64,000 bases of DNA from JASHPR01 sp963739645 (GTDB taxonomy: Bacteria > Actinomycetota > Actinomycetes > Streptosporangiales > Streptosporangiaceae): NCBI GenBank assembly GCA_963739645.1, contig CAVUBM010000047.1, forward strand, positions 1-64,000, given 5' to 3'. The notes below the pieces were generated by a model. It did not search any database, was not told the origin of the DNA, and saw only the letters and a list, made by a program, of their open reading frames with translations. Each line of letters starts with the position of its first letter. Position 1 is the stretch's first letter. Below are positions 44,926-54,576 of the stretch, piece by piece. Position numbers and translations under genes: made by a program.

Positions 44926-45267
44926 CTACGACCCGTTGGCGGCCTGGAACCTGACGACCAGCTCGGTGGGCACCCGGCCACGGTCCCTGACCTCTATCCC
45001 CTGGGCCTTGGCCCACTCACGAACCTCGGATGGGCTCGGCCCGCCCGTCGCATTCCGCCGCCCGCCACCGTGACCTCGGCGCCGGTTAGCGCTGCTGACC
45101 TTGCGTGCGGCACCGACGTACTTTTCCAGAGACTTCCGCAGCGCCTTCGCGTGCGGCGCGCTGAGGTCAATCTCGTAGTCCGTACCATCCAGTCCAAAGC
45201 GGACAGTGCCTTCCGCCTCGCCACCGTCGAGGTCGTCGATGAAGAGAGTCTGAATCTTCTGGGCCAT
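44926..45267 (-). CDS. lsr2: Lsr2 nucleoid-associated xenogeneic silencer
   Basis: This 113-residue protein begins MAQKIQTLFIDDLDGGEAEGTV-like, as all Lsr2 proteins do. It has the dimerisation domain (VRFGLDGTDYEIDLS), a basic linker and the DNA-binding domain with the AT-hook-like signature in VREWAKAQGIEVRDRGRVP; the usual RGR core is present. It bridges and silences AT-rich DNA. A TTACATGTAA palindrome lies about 80 bp upstream. The gene is flanked by the least GC-rich non-coding DNA of the actinomycete part, as is common for this self-regulated gene. Confidence 0.95.
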   Translation of the reverse strand: MAQKIQTLFIDDLDGGEAEGTVRFGLDGTDYEIDLSAPHAKALRKSLEKYVGAARKVSSANRRRGHGGGRRNATGGPSPSEVREWAKAQGIEVRDRGRVPTELVVRFQAANGS

Positions 45268-45851
45268 AAGTGTTCCGTTCTCTAGGAGGCCGAGAGATAA
45301 GCATAACCGACCCGCGACGCTTAGTTAGCCGATCAAGCGCAACTTACATGTAACTTCTGGCCCGCCTCCTGACGCTTCCTGGGCTCAGGATGCGCTCAAA
45401 TAGCAGCCTTTTGCCAACCGGCCGGGCGCCGCAGGATCGCGAAACCAGCCGTTCTCTTAGCCGGGCCGGCAGCTATTTGCCACCTGCTATGCCGAATCCC
45501 GGTCGCTGATCCGCGGCCCGGTGCTGCTGCCGGGCGATAGTCGCGCCACCCATAAATCCTCAGGGCGCGCGATGCCGGCGAAAGCGGCCTGGCCGCAGCC
45601 TGCCTATCGGTGTGTACTGCGGCCCGGTTAGCGGGTATACCAAGAGCGGCCACGCGGAACGGCGGCGGGCAGCGTCATGCACGGATCGCTCCCGTTCTGC
45701 GGGGATCTCATCGGCCCGCGCCGATGGCCCGGGGGTTGACCGGCGACGTGAACGCCCGGCCCGGGCCCGCAGGCCCGCTCAGGAGGAACCGCGGACTCCC
45801 ACAGCCCCTGAAACCAGCCGAGAATCACTCACGCGCGATGAAGGGGAGGAC
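45268..45851. other. Long intergenic region upstream of lsr2 and nlpC/P60
   Basis: 584 bp contain the lsr2 promoter side (45268-45400, AT-richer, with the palindrome TTACATGTAA at 45344-45353) and the leader of the NlpC/P60 gene. I see no convincing gene and no recognisable riboswitch; the ydaO-type core bases expected before such hydrolases are not apparent. Confidence 0.5.
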
Positions 45852-46331
45852 ATGTTCTACCGCAAGTTCGTGATCATGGTGTGCGCCGACCTCACCTGGC
45901 TAGCGTTCGCCGCCGCCCTGCCCGCCCACGCGGCCGCCAGGGGCAGCAGGCACCCGCTGCGCGTTATCGCCTACGATTACGCCGTCTCCCAGCACGGAAA
46001 GCGATACTGCTGGGGCGGTTCCGGGCCGTCGTGCTTCGACTGCTCCGGGCTCGTGTCCGCCGCTTACCGGCACGTCCATATCTTGATTGGCCGGACTACC
46101 TACGACATGCTGCGCAGCGGCGGGCTGATCCGGATCAGCCGGTCCCAGGCCCGGCGCGGGGACCTGGCTTTCTACGGCCGTGGCCATGTGGAGTTTTACG
46201 ACCATGTCAGCGTCACGTTCGGGGCGCATACCAGCGGCACCCGGATCGGCTGGCTGAGATTCGGCTCCTATTGGCAGCCAACCGCCTACTACCGGGTCCG
46301 GGGCGCGGGAAAGCCCACGGCCTCGGCATAG
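45852..46331 (+). CDS. Secreted NlpC/P60 family peptidoglycan hydrolase
   Basis: This 159-residue protein has a signal peptide (helix VIMVCADLTWLAFAAALPAHA) and a single NlpC/P60 domain. The catalytic Cys is in CFDCSGLVSAAYRH, the His in GRGHVEFYD, and RRGDLAFYG is the usual strand before it. It would cut the peptide stem (D-Glu-DAP type) in the cell wall. GGGGAGGA precedes ATG 45852. It lacks extra binding domains and is therefore a minimal exported hydrolase. Confidence 0.9.
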   Translation: MFYRKFVIMVCADLTWLAFAAALPAHAAARGSRHPLRVIAYDYAVSQHGKRYCWGGSGPSCFDCSGLVSAAYRHVHILIGRTTYDMLRSGGLIRISRSQARRGDLAFYGRGHVEFYDHVSVTFGAHTSGTRIGWLRFGSYWQPTAYYRVRGAGKPTASA

Positions 46332-46448
46332 TGGCTAGTAGCCGGTTGGTGACCTGATGCCGGTTTCCGGTGTATTGAAGGCGGTACAGGACTCTTGCCT
46401 ACGGCAATGCCCAGTCCGAGCTCCTGCCGCTGCGTCAAGGAGGCTGTG

Positions 46449-47154
46449 ATGGCGCTTCCCGAGGTTGTGCCGCACGAGCAGTGGCTTGAGGCCAGGCTGC
46501 GGCTGCTGGCCGAAGAGAAGAAGGAGACCCGCAGGCGGGATGCGCTCAATGCCGAGCGGCGCAGGCTGCCCATGGTCCGGATCGAGAAGGAGTACCTGTT
46601 GGTCAGCCCGCAGGGACCGGTCGCGCTGGCCGGGCTGTTCGGGTGACAGCAGCCAGCTGATCGTCCATCACGTGATGTTCGGCCCCGACTGGGACGCGGC
46701 GTGCCCGTCCTGCACGAACTTCATTGACGAACTCTCGGACGGGCTTCTCGCGCACCTGCGCGCCCGTGACACCGCCTTCGCCCTGGTCTCCCGTGCGCCG
46801 CTGGCCAAGATCGAGGCGTACCGGGCCAGCAGGGGCTGGACCGTGCCCTGGTACTCCTCGTACGGCAGCGACTTCAACTACGACTTCCAGGTCTCACTGG
46901 ACCAGTCAGTTCCGCAGCTGCACTACAACTACCGGCCCGAACCGGAATTGCTCGGCGGCGAGCGGTCCGTCGAGATGCCGGGCACCAGCTGCTTCCTGCG
47001 CGATGGCAACGAGATCTTCCACACCTACTCGGCCTACGGACGAGGCAACGAGTACACCCCCAGCCTCTACACGCTGCTCGACCTGACCGCTCTCGGCAGG
47101 CAGGAAGACTGGGAGGAGCCCAAGGGCCGCGCCACCATCGTGCACGACACGTAG
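46449..47154 (+). CDS. DUF899 thioredoxin-like protein, one frameshift
   Basis: The N-terminal helix (EVVPHEQWLEARLRLLAEEK), the RRRLPMVRIEKEY strand and the later HHVMFGPDWDAACPSCTNFIDELSDG (containing CPSC) define the DUF899 family. The frame shifts near 46645, just before SSQLIVHH. Members have a thioredoxin fold with a CxxC and are of unknown role, often linked to redox or epoxide chemistry by annotation only. The gene is preceded by AAGGAGG. Confidence 0.85.
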
Positions 47155-47282
47155 CCGACGCCCCGGCGCGAGAGTGCGCCGGATCGGCCCGGATGGCCGG
47201 GCCGGTGCTCGCACGGTCCGGGGGGTAAAGATCTGATGCAGGCCCTATGGGGCGATCGAGACACATCAGGGGGCATACAAAG

Positions 47283-47489
47283 ATGGAGCTAAGTGCACGA
47301 AACCAGCTCAAGGGCACCGTGAAGGCCGTCAAGTCCGGGGCCGTCATGGCTGAAATCACGGTGGACGTGGACGCGGCCGCGGTCACCGCCGCGATCACCG
47401 ACTCGTCCCGCGAGCGCCTGAACCTGAAGGAGGGGGACCAGGTCGCGGTCATCATCAAGGCGACCGAGGTGATGATCGCCGCCCAGTAG
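47283..47489 (+). CDS. Mop/TOBE-domain molybdate- or pterin-binding protein
   Basis: This 68-residue single TOBE domain (LSARNQLKGTVKAVKSGAV, then VTAAITDSSRERLNLKEGD and VAVIIKATEVMI) is typical of molbindin-like Mop proteins that store or sense molybdate or tungstate. ATG 47283 lacks a strong RBS. A 14-bp hairpin follows the stop. It is monocistronic by context. Confidence 0.88.
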   Translation: MELSARNQLKGTVKAVKSGAVMAEITVDVDAAAVTAAITDSSRERLNLKEGDQVAVIIKATEVMIAAQ

Positions 47490-47505
47490 CTCCGCAGGGC
47501 CAGCC

Positions 47506-47555
47506 AGCCGTGGCAGGCGCGCCCCAGGCACTGCCAGGAAACGCCTGCCACGGCT
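47506..47555. terminator. Stem-loop downstream of the Mop gene
   Basis: Perfect 14-bp arms at 47506-47519 and 47542-47555 enclose a 22-nt loop, 16 bp after the Mop stop codon. It also precedes the truncated aldehyde dehydrogenase. A hairpin terminator is most likely. Confidence 0.7.
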
Positions 47556-47637
47556 CGCTGCCCAAAATGCCCGATTGGCTGATTTGGCCAGCGTGCGCCC
47601 CCCTTGCGCAGGCCCTGCCCCAAATTCCCGGCGACCC

Positions 47638-48590
47638 ATATCGGCCCGGCGCTGGCCACCGGCTGCACCGTGGTGCTCAAGCCCGCCGAGCAGACCCCGC
47701 TGACCGCACTGCGGCTCGCTGAGCTCATCGCCGAGGCCGGCATGCCCGACGGCGTGGTCAACGTGGTGCCCGGATTCGGTGAGACCGCCGGCGCCGCGCT
47801 CGCCGCGCACAATGACGTCGACAAGGTCGCCTTCACCGGGTCCACCGAGGTGGGCAAGCTGATCGTCGCGGCCGCCGGGGCCAGCAACCTGAAGAAGCTC
47901 ACCCTCGAACTCGGCGGCAAGAGCCCCAACATCGTCTTCGACGACGCCGGGCCTGCCGCCATCGAGGGCGCCGCCAACGCGATCTTCTTCAACCACGGCC
48001 AGTGCTGCGTGGCCGGCTCACGCCTGTTCGTGCAGCAGGGCCGGTTCGACGAGGTCGTCGACGGCGTGGCGAATATCGCCAAGTCCATCAAGATGGGACC
48101 CGGGATGGAACCCGGGACGCAGATGGGGCCGCTGGTCTCCGACGAGCAGTTCCAGCGGGTCACCGGCTTCCTGGACTCCGGCAAGTCCGACGGTGCCACC
48201 GCCCTGGCCGGAGGCGGCCGGTACGGCGACCGCGGCTACTTCATCGAGCCCACCGTGCTGACCAACACCCGCCCGGACATGAAGGTCGTCCGCGAGGAGA
48301 TCTTCGGGCCGGTCCTGGTCGCCGCGCCATTCACTGATCTGGACGAGATCGCCGCCGTCGCCAACGACTCCGAATACGGCCTCGGCGCCGGCATCTGGAC
48401 CAAGGACATCTCCAAGGCCCACGCCCTGGCCAACAAGCTCCGGGCCGGCACCGTCTGGATCAACTGCTACAACGTCTTCGACGCGTCCCTGCCGTTCGGC
48501 GGCTACAAGCAGTCCGGCTGGGGCCGCGAGATGGGGGCCGAGGTCCTGCACAACTACACCGAGGTCAAGGCCGTCACCGCCCAGCTCTGA
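47638..48590 (+). pseudogene. Aldehyde dehydrogenase lacking its N-terminal third
   Basis: From IGPALATGCTVVLKPAEQTP onward the sequence is a normal NAD(P)-dependent aldehyde dehydrogenase: FTGSTEVGK, the general base Glu in LELGGKSPNIVF, the catalytic Cys in HGQCCVAGSR, and EEIFGPV. The first about 165 residues (substrate and coenzyme entrance) are missing. The preceding 80 bp do not encode them and contain the Mop terminator. The remnant has no sensible start codon or RBS. It is a 5-prime deletion or an assembly join at about 47637. A terminator hairpin follows the stop. Confidence 0.8.
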
Positions 48591-48600
48591 GTACGGCATT

Positions 48601-48635
48601 GGCGGGTGGGACCGGCGCGGCCGGCCCCACCCGCC
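48601..48635. terminator. Stem-loop after the aldehyde dehydrogenase
   Basis: GGCGGGTGGG (48601-48610) pairs exactly with CCCACCCGCC (48626-48635) over a 15-nt loop, 10 bp after the stop codon. Confidence 0.65.
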
Positions 48636-48659
48636 GCGCGGTGCCCAGGGTGACCTTCA

Positions 48660-48682
48660 GCTGCTCAGTGTCGCTGAGCAGC
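48660..48682. repeat. 9-bp inverted repeat upstream of the DpgC-like operon
   Basis: GCTGCTCAG and CTGAGCAGC flank a 5-nt spacer (48669-48673), about 115 bp before the DpgC-like start. It could be an operator or a second terminator for the upstream gene. Confidence 0.45.
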
Positions 48683-48796
48683 CTGGTTCCAAGGGGTCTG
48701 CCATACGCGGAGGGGTCCGGCATCACTGCCCTCCGCTAGGCCGCATCGGGCAGGCCCGGGCTTTCGGTGCAGGCCAGCTGCGGCGATGATGATGAG

Positions 48797-50207
48797 ATGA
48801 CCACGGCGCAGATCCCGGCCGACGCGCTCGAGCGGGCGGGCCTGTCCGCCGCCGCGATCGCGGAGTGGGAGGCCTCGGCGCAGGGGCCTGGACTGTCGTT
48901 CCGGGCCGCGGCCGATGCCGTGAGCGTGTTCCTGACTCGCGGGCACGACCTGACCCAGCGGCTGCCCGGGCCGGCCCGCGGCACGGCCGATGAGCGGGCT
49001 GCGCGCGCGGCGCTCGCCGGGACGATGAACCAGGCCAGGGAGAGCTTCCTGCGCGCCCACGCGGAGGACCTCTACGACGCGCTGACCGACCGCTGCACCA
49101 GGTCACTGCGGCTCGAGGAGCTGCTGCCCGCGGCCGCGGCCGCGGTCCCCGGCCTGGTGCCGGCCTCGGCCCAGATGGACGCCGAGCGCACCCGCCTGCT
49201 GCCCGAGAAGGAAGGCATCGAGTTCGCCCAGGGCCTGCTGGTGGGGCACGTGCTGGCCGTGCCGCGGACCGGCCGCCACCTGATCGGGGCCATGCTGCGC
49301 CCGGTCCCCGAGGCGTTCGAGCGGCTGGGCGAGCTGCGGGACCACGGCACGGTGGACCTGGGCCCGGTCCGGGTCACCCGCCGCGGCCGGGCCGGCCTTC
49401 TCGAGCTGATCAACCCCAGGCACCTGAACGCCGAGGACGACGTCACACTCGCCCCGACCGAGTGCGCGGTCGACATGATCCTGCTCGACCCGGCCATCGA
49501 GGTCGGGGTGATCCGCGGCGGCGTGGTCGATCACCCCCGCTATCCGGGCACCCGGGTGTTCGGGTCGGGACTCAACCTCACCCGGCTGTTCCACGGGCGC
49601 ATCGACTTCCTCTTCTACCTGCTGCGTGACCTCGGCTACGTGCACAAGATCTACCGCGGCATCACCCCGGGCGGGCACGCCGGACCCGGGCGGGTCCCCG
49701 CTCGCCGAGCAGACCACGGAGAAGCTGTGGATCGCCGCGGTGGAGCGCCTGGCGGTCGGCGGCGCCTGCCAGCTGCTGCACGTGGTCGACCATGTGATCG
49801 CCACCCGCGGGTCGCGCCTGTTCCTGCCGGCCCGCCAGGAGGGCATCATCCCGGGCGCGTCCAATCTCCGCCTGCCCCGGTTCGTGGGTGATCGCGCCGC
49901 CCGGCAGGCGATCCTGTCCGGCCGGGAATGGGTCGCGGGCCAGCCGGACGCGGCGCTGCTCTGTGATGAGGTGGTGGAACCCGGCGAGATGGACCGGGCG
50001 CTCGAGACCAGGATCGATGCGCTCACCAACTCGGGGCTGGTGAACGCGACCGCCAACCGCGCCACGATACGGGCGGGCCAGGAGCCGCTGGACCTGTTCC
50101 GCGAGTACATGGCCATCTTCTCGGTGGAGCAGGCGCGCTGCCACCTGAGCCCGGCTCTGGTCCGCAACCTGGAGGTGCACTGGAATGCACGCGGGCGCAG
50201 CATCTGA
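48797..50207 (+). CDS. DpgC-like cofactor-independent dioxygenase (crotonase superfamily), one frameshift
   Basis: DpgC cleaves and oxidises (3,5-dihydroxyphenyl)acetyl-CoA with O2 and no metal or cofactor. Matching features are the helical N-domain (ARESFLRAHAEDLYDALTD), LPEKEGIEFAQG, HLNAEDDVTLAPTECAVDM, VIRGGVVDHPRYPGTRVFGSG, VGGACQLLHVVDHVIA and QEGIIPGASNLRLPRFVG. The frame shifts once near 49680 in a GC-only run. Glycopeptide dpgA, dpgB and dpgD are absent, so the substrate is not DHPG-related by context. It overlaps the CoA ligase gene by 23 bp. Confidence 0.82.
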
Positions 50208-51486
50208 CCCGCGGATCTGGGACCAGGCCGAGACGTTACCGCCGCAGCAGCTCAAGGCGCTCCAGCTGGAGCGGCTGCGGGCCACGGTCAAGCGGGTCCT
50301 GGACAGCCAGCCGTTCGGCGCGCAGCGGCTGGCGGCCGCGGGCCTGGGGGCGCCCGGGCACGTACGCTCCCTCGACGACCTGGCCCGCCTGCCGCTCACC
50401 AGCAAGGCCGACCTGCGCGCCCACTACCCGTTCGGGCTGCTGGCCGTGGACCGTGAGCAGATCGTGCGGGTGCACGCCTCGAGCGGCACGCACGGCAAGC
50501 CGACCGTCGTCGGGTACACCCGCGCCGACCTGGAGAACTGGACCGAGCTGATGGCGCGGTGTATGACCATGGCGGGCGTCAGGCCGGGGATGACCGTCCA
50601 CAACGCCAACGGCTACGGCCTGTTCACCGGCGGGCTCGGCTTCCACCAGGGCGGGGAGCGGATCGGGGCCACGGTGGTCCCCGTCTCCGGCGGGTTCACC
50701 GCCCGGCAGCTCCTGCTGCTGTGTGACCTCGGTGCTCAGGTCCTGGTGTCCACACCGTCTTACGCGCTCGCCATCGCCCAGGCGGTCGCCGAGGCCGGCC
50801 CGGCCGGGCTGCGCCTGGAGCTTGGGCTGTTCGGCGGCGAGCCGTGGACCGACGCCATGCGGGACCAGATCGAGCGGGCGCTCGGCCTCACCGCGGTCAA
50901 CTTCTACGGCCTGTCCGAGATGTGCGGCCCGGGGGTGGCCGCAGAGTGCCCGGCCCGGGCCGGGCTGCACGTCCAGGAGGACCATTTCGCGGTCGAGGTG
51001 ATCGACGCCGGCGGGCGCCCGGCCGGCCCCGGGGGCGAAGGCGAGCTCGTGTTCACGACGCTGACCAGGGAGGCCATGCCGCTGCTGCGGTACAGGACCG
51101 GCGACATCGGGCGCCTGGTCGCCGGGGCGTGCGAGTGCGGCCGGACCACGGCCCGGCTGACCGGGCTGCGCGGCCGGCTCGACGACATGCTGATCGTGCG
51201 CGGGGTCAACATCTACCCGTCGCAGGTGGAGCACCTGCTGCTCAGCGACGGCGACGCGGCGCCGCACTACCGGCTGGTCGTCGAGCGGCCCGGCCCCCTG
51301 GACGAGCTCACCGTCGAGTGCGAGCCCGCGGACGGCGCCGCGGATCCCGCGCTGCTGCAGGCCAGGCTCGAGCGGCTGCTGCGGGACAACCTCGGCCTGC
51401 GGGTCACCGTGACCGTGGCCCGGCCCGGGCAGATCCCGCGCAGCGAGGGCAAGGCGGTGCGGGTGGTGGACCGCCGCCCTGGGTGA
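50185..51486 (+). CDS. Phenylacetate-CoA ligase-like adenylate-forming enzyme
   Basis: This 433-residue PaaK-type enzyme shows the P-loop VRVHASSGTHGKP near 90-102, FYGLSEMCGPG, MPLLRYRTGDIG and the C-terminal lid start RLDDMLIVRGVNIYPSQVE. It would activate an aryl- or acylacetate with ATP and CoA. Its ATG lies inside the 3-prime end of the DpgC-like gene, so the thioester it makes is the likely substrate of that dioxygenase. A dedicated paa catabolic cluster is not present. Confidence 0.92.
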   Translation: MHAGAASDPRIWDQAETLPPQQLKALQLERLRATVKRVLDSQPFGAQRLAAAGLGAPGHVRSLDDLARLPLTSKADLRAHYPFGLLAVDREQIVRVHASSGTHGKPTVVGYTRADLENWTELMARCMTMAGVRPGMTVHNANGYGLFTGGLGFHQGGERIGATVVPVSGGFTARQLLLLCDLGAQVLVSTPSYALAIAQAVAEAGPAGLRLELGLFGGEPWTDAMRDQIERALGLTAVNFYGLSEMCGPGVAAECPARAGLHVQEDHFAVEVIDAGGRPAGPGGEGELVFTTLTREAMPLLRYRTGDIGRLVAGACECGRTTARLTGLRGRLDDMLIVRGVNIYPSQVEHLLLSDGDAAPHYRLVVERPGPLDELTVECEPADGAADPALLQARLERLLRDNLGLRVTVTVARPGQIPRSEGKAVRVVDRRPG

Positions 51487-51575
51487 CCGGCCGGGAGCCC
51501 AGGTCGGTGAGCGCGTGAGCCTGGGCGATACTGGCTGGCACCCGCTGCAGCCAGCGGGCAGAGTCAGGAGGCGAC

Positions 51576-52691
51576 GTGTCCGCGACGTTCATCACGACCT
51601 TCTCCCCGCAGGGACCCGGACTCCGGGTGGCGGTGAAGGACCTGATCGACATGGCGGGGATACCGACCACCGCCGGCTCCCGGGTCGTGGCCGAGTCCGC
51701 CGCCCCGGCCGAGGCCGACGCGGCCTGCCTGGCGGGCCTGCGGGTGGCCGGGGCCCAGATCGTGGGCCGGGCGAACCTGCATGAGCTCGCGCTCGGGGTC
51801 ACCGGGATCAACCCGTGGTTCGGCACCCCGGTCAACCCGCTCGATCCCTCGCGCGCGCCCGGAGGGTCCTCCAGCGGATCGGCGGTCGCGGTGGGCACCG
51901 GCGAAGCCACCGTGGCCTACGGAACCGATACCGGCGGGTCGATCCGGATTCCCGCCGCCTGCTGCGGCATCAGCGGGCTCAAGACGACCTGGGGCCGCAT
52001 CCCGGTGACGGGTATCCGGCCGCTCGCGCCGAGCCTGGACACCGTGGGCCCGATGGCCGCCGACGTGGCCGGGCTGATCCTGGGCATGCAGCTGCTGGAG
52101 CCGGGGTTCACGGTCGCCCCGGCCGGCGGCCCGCCGCGGGTGGGCCGGGTGCGGGTGGCGGCCGCCCCTGAGGTCGACGACGCCGTGACCCGGGTGCTGC
52201 GCGAGGCCTCCTGGGAGGCCACCGATGTGGACCCGGCGGACTGGCTCACCGCCACGAAGTGGACGCTGCCGCCGCTGGTGGCCGAGGCCTACCGGTCGAA
52301 CCAGCACATCGTGGACCGCGACGCCGGGCGGCTCACCCCGGGCGTGGCCCAGCGCCTGGTCGCGGGCCGCGAGGTCACGCCCGCCGAGACGGCTGCGGCG
52401 GCCGCGGCTCGGGACAGCTGGCGGGCCCAGCTGACCGCGCTGTTCGAGCGCTTCGACCTGCTGGCCATGCCCACGCTGACGATCCTGCCGCCGACGCTGG
52501 ACGACGCGGATGACCTGCTGGAGGGCCGCTGCACGCTGCCGGTCAACCTGGCCGGCGTGCCCGCGCTGGCGCTTCCCGTGCCGACCGGCGGGGCCCTGCC
52601 GGCCAGCATCCAGCTCGTGGCCGCCTGGGGCGGCGAGGATCGCCTGCTCGCGGCCGGGTCGGTCATCGAGGAAGCGGCCGCAGCTATGTAG
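51576..52691 (+). CDS. Amidase-signature family hydrolase
   Basis: This 371-residue amidase has the Ser-cisSer-Lys triad: Lys21 in AVKDLIDMAG, cis-Ser in GGSSSGSA near 98-99, and nucleophile Ser122 in GTDTGGSIRIPA. It is short for the family, with little C-terminal extension, and resembles AtzF or small-molecule amidases. CAGGAGG precedes GTG 51576. In this operon it could release the acid that the CoA ligase activates (inference). GatA function is unlikely given length and context. Confidence 0.9.
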   Translation: MSATFITTFSPQGPGLRVAVKDLIDMAGIPTTAGSRVVAESAAPAEADAACLAGLRVAGAQIVGRANLHELALGVTGINPWFGTPVNPLDPSRAPGGSSSGSAVAVGTGEATVAYGTDTGGSIRIPAACCGISGLKTTWGRIPVTGIRPLAPSLDTVGPMAADVAGLILGMQLLEPGFTVAPAGGPPRVGRVRVAAAPEVDDAVTRVLREASWEATDVDPADWLTATKWTLPPLVAEAYRSNQHIVDRDAGRLTPGVAQRLVAGREVTPAETAAAAAARDSWRAQLTALFERFDLLAMPTLTILPPTLDDADDLLEGRCTLPVNLAGVPALALPVPTGGALPASIQLVAAWGGEDRLLAAGSVIEEAAAAM

Positions 52692-52713
52692 GGTGCTGCG
52701 CACCGGGGGGACA

Positions 52714-54576
52714 ATGAGCGAGCTCGAGACGATCCTGCTTGAGGACGTGCGCGCGCTCCAGGAACGGTGGCGCCTTCAGTTCGCGGGGCGGCCCGAGGCG
52801 GAGCGGGAGCGGCTGCTCCTGCTCGCGCTGGAGCGGGAGCAGATCGTGGCCGTCGCCTACCGGGAGGAGGCGGTGGCGGGCCGGGTCGCCGAGCTCGATG
52901 CCGACGACGACGTGCGGGCGCTGATCCGCCAGACCCTGATATGGATCTGGAAGGACGAGCAGCTGCACTCGGAGTTCATGCGCGGCCTGCTGCTGGAATC
53001 GGGCGGGCTGGGGTCGTCGCTGGTGGTCTACGGCCGGCAGATCCAGGGTGCGCTGTCCGGGTGGACCTCGTCGACCGCCACCAACCGGGAGACCCGGCTG
53101 GCCCCGTTCCGGACCGGGGCGGCCAGCGCGCTGGTCGCGGTGGCGAACGCGCTGCACCGGATGCCGCCGGAGCTGGCCAGAGAGCTGCGCTACCAGACGT
53201 TCCGCCGGTACTGCGCGCTGAACGTGGCGCTGGAGGCCAGCGCCGAGTACGCGTACCGGCGCCTGGTCGAGGTGGCGAGCTCCGAGGAGGAGCGGGCCGC
53301 GTTCGAGCGGGTGCGCAGCGACGAGGCGCGGCATACGGAGGCGTTCCGCCTGCTGACCGGCGTACTGACCGACGACGACCGGCTGGTTCCCAGCCTGTCG
53401 GCCCGGGGCCTGGCCGAGCAGCTCGCCGCGATCAGCCCCTGGTTCCTGCCGGCCACGCAGCGCCCCGTGGTTGACAACACCGGCACGGCTGGTCGTTCTG
53501 TGCCGGGACGGCGGTCGTTCGGGTCGCGGGCCCCGGCCGTGGTCCGCAGCGGGTGGACCGACCGGGACAAGGTGGCGACCCTGGAGGAGTGCCTGGACCG
53601 GGCCGGCCTGCGTGAGCTGGCCTCCGGCGTGCGGCTGGCCGCGATCCGGGCCTCGTTCATGCTCGGCTACGACCGGCGCGACCGCTCGAACATCAACGAC
53701 CCGGAGCTCGTCGACGCGCTGGCCAGGTACCTGCGGCGGCACGGTGCGGCGGACGTCGCCGTGCTGGAGTCACCCACGGTCTACGGCAGCTTGTTCGCCC
53801 ACCGGTCGGTCGCGGACGTGGCGTACTACTTCGGGTTTACCTCCCCGGCCTACCGGATCGTCGACATCGGCGAGGACCTGAGGGCCTGCACCTTCGACCG
53901 CGGGTTCGTGCAGAGCTCGATCAGCGGCACCTGGCTGGACAGCGATCTGCGGATCGTGCTGCCGAAGCTGCGCACCGACCCGACCGAGTTCGCGCACCTG
54001 AGCCTGTCGACGCTGGAGGGCAGCACCGGCGCGATCGATGAGACCTTCTACGCGGGGCGCCGGGTGGACTTCCGCTCCGCGACCATGATGCTGCTCGACG
54101 TCGCGCCCCCGGACTTCGCGGTGGTCGACGCCTGGGCGCCGGTGGCGGACGGGCCGTTCGGGGTGATGGGCTGCCGTCGGCCCGCGATGGTCCGGCACCT
54201 CTACGCGGGCGCGGACGCCCTGGCCGTGGATGAGGCGGTGCTGGCCGACCTGGGCGTGGCCGATCCGCGCCAGGCCCCGATCGTGGCCCAGGCGTACCAC
54301 TGGTTCGGCCTGGAGCCCGCGCCGGTCACGGTCGACGGGGACCGGCCCCCGCTCGGGGGCCAACTGCGCGGCGCGCACGGCTCTGTCCTGCTTCGCGGGC
54401 TGGGTACGGCCTCCTACCCTATTTACATGTACCTCAGCAACCGCGGAGAGCTTTTCGTGCCGGCCATGGACACCGCGGCATTTCCTCCGCTCGCGCGTCC
54501 CGGCGCCGCCACCCGCTCGGTGCGCTGGCTGAGCCAGCGGGCGTTCGGGCTGCGGGCTCCGGCGTACCCGCGCTGA
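52714..54576 (+). CDS. Fusion of a ferritin-like diiron domain with a DUF362 domain
   Basis: The protein has 620 residues. Residues about 30-230 form a four-helix ferritin-like bundle with two ExxH motifs (DEQLHSE, Glu82/His85; DEARHTE, Glu204/His207) and further Glu in the first and third helices (about 51 and 174), the pattern of a diiron site. After a Pro/Arg linker, residues about 285-570 match DUF362 (RASFMLGYDRRDRSNINDPEL, VVDAWAPVADGPFGVMG, ADALAVDEAVLADLG). No ferredoxin-type Cys pairs accompany DUF362, unlike many members. It is coupled to the next gene by TGATG. Its role is unknown; an oxygen-dependent oxidase or metal carrier is possible. Confidence 0.78.
   Translation: MSELETILLEDVRALQERWRLQFAGRPEAERERLLLLALEREQIVAVAYREEAVAGRVAELDADDDVRALIRQTLIWIWKDEQLHSEFMRGLLLESGGLGSSLVVYGRQIQGALSGWTSSTATNRETRLAPFRTGAASALVAVANALHRMPPELARELRYQTFRRYCALNVALEASAEYAYRRLVEVASSEEERAAFERVRSDEARHTEAFRLLTGVLTDDDRLVPSLSARGLAEQLAAISPWFLPATQRPVVDNTGTAGRSVPGRRSFGSRAPAVVRSGWTDRDKVATLEECLDRAGLRELASGVRLAAIRASFMLGYDRRDRSNINDPELVDALARYLRRHGAADVAVLESPTVYGSLFAHRSVADVAYYFGFTSPAYRIVDIGEDLRACTFDRGFVQSSISGTWLDSDLRIVLPKLRTDPTEFAHLSLSTLEGSTGAIDETFYAGRRVDFRSATMMLLDVAPPDFAVVDAWAPVADGPFGVMGCRRPAMVRHLYAGADALAVDEAVLADLGVADPRQAPIVAQAYHWFGLEPAPVTVDGDRPPLGGQLRGAHGSVLLRGLGTASYPIYMYLSNRGELFVPAMDTAAFPPLARPGAATRSVRWLSQRAFGLRAPAYPR

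Noticed and set aside
45400..45851. c-di-AMP (ydaO) riboswitch before the NlpC/P60 gene
   Set aside because: Such riboswitches are common before cell-wall hydrolases, but I could not find the conserved core in this leader.
48797..50207. Glycopeptide-antibiotic dihydroxyphenylglycine cluster
   Set aside because: Only a DpgC-like enzyme is present; dpgA-type polyketide synthase, dpgB and dpgD and any NRPS are missing.
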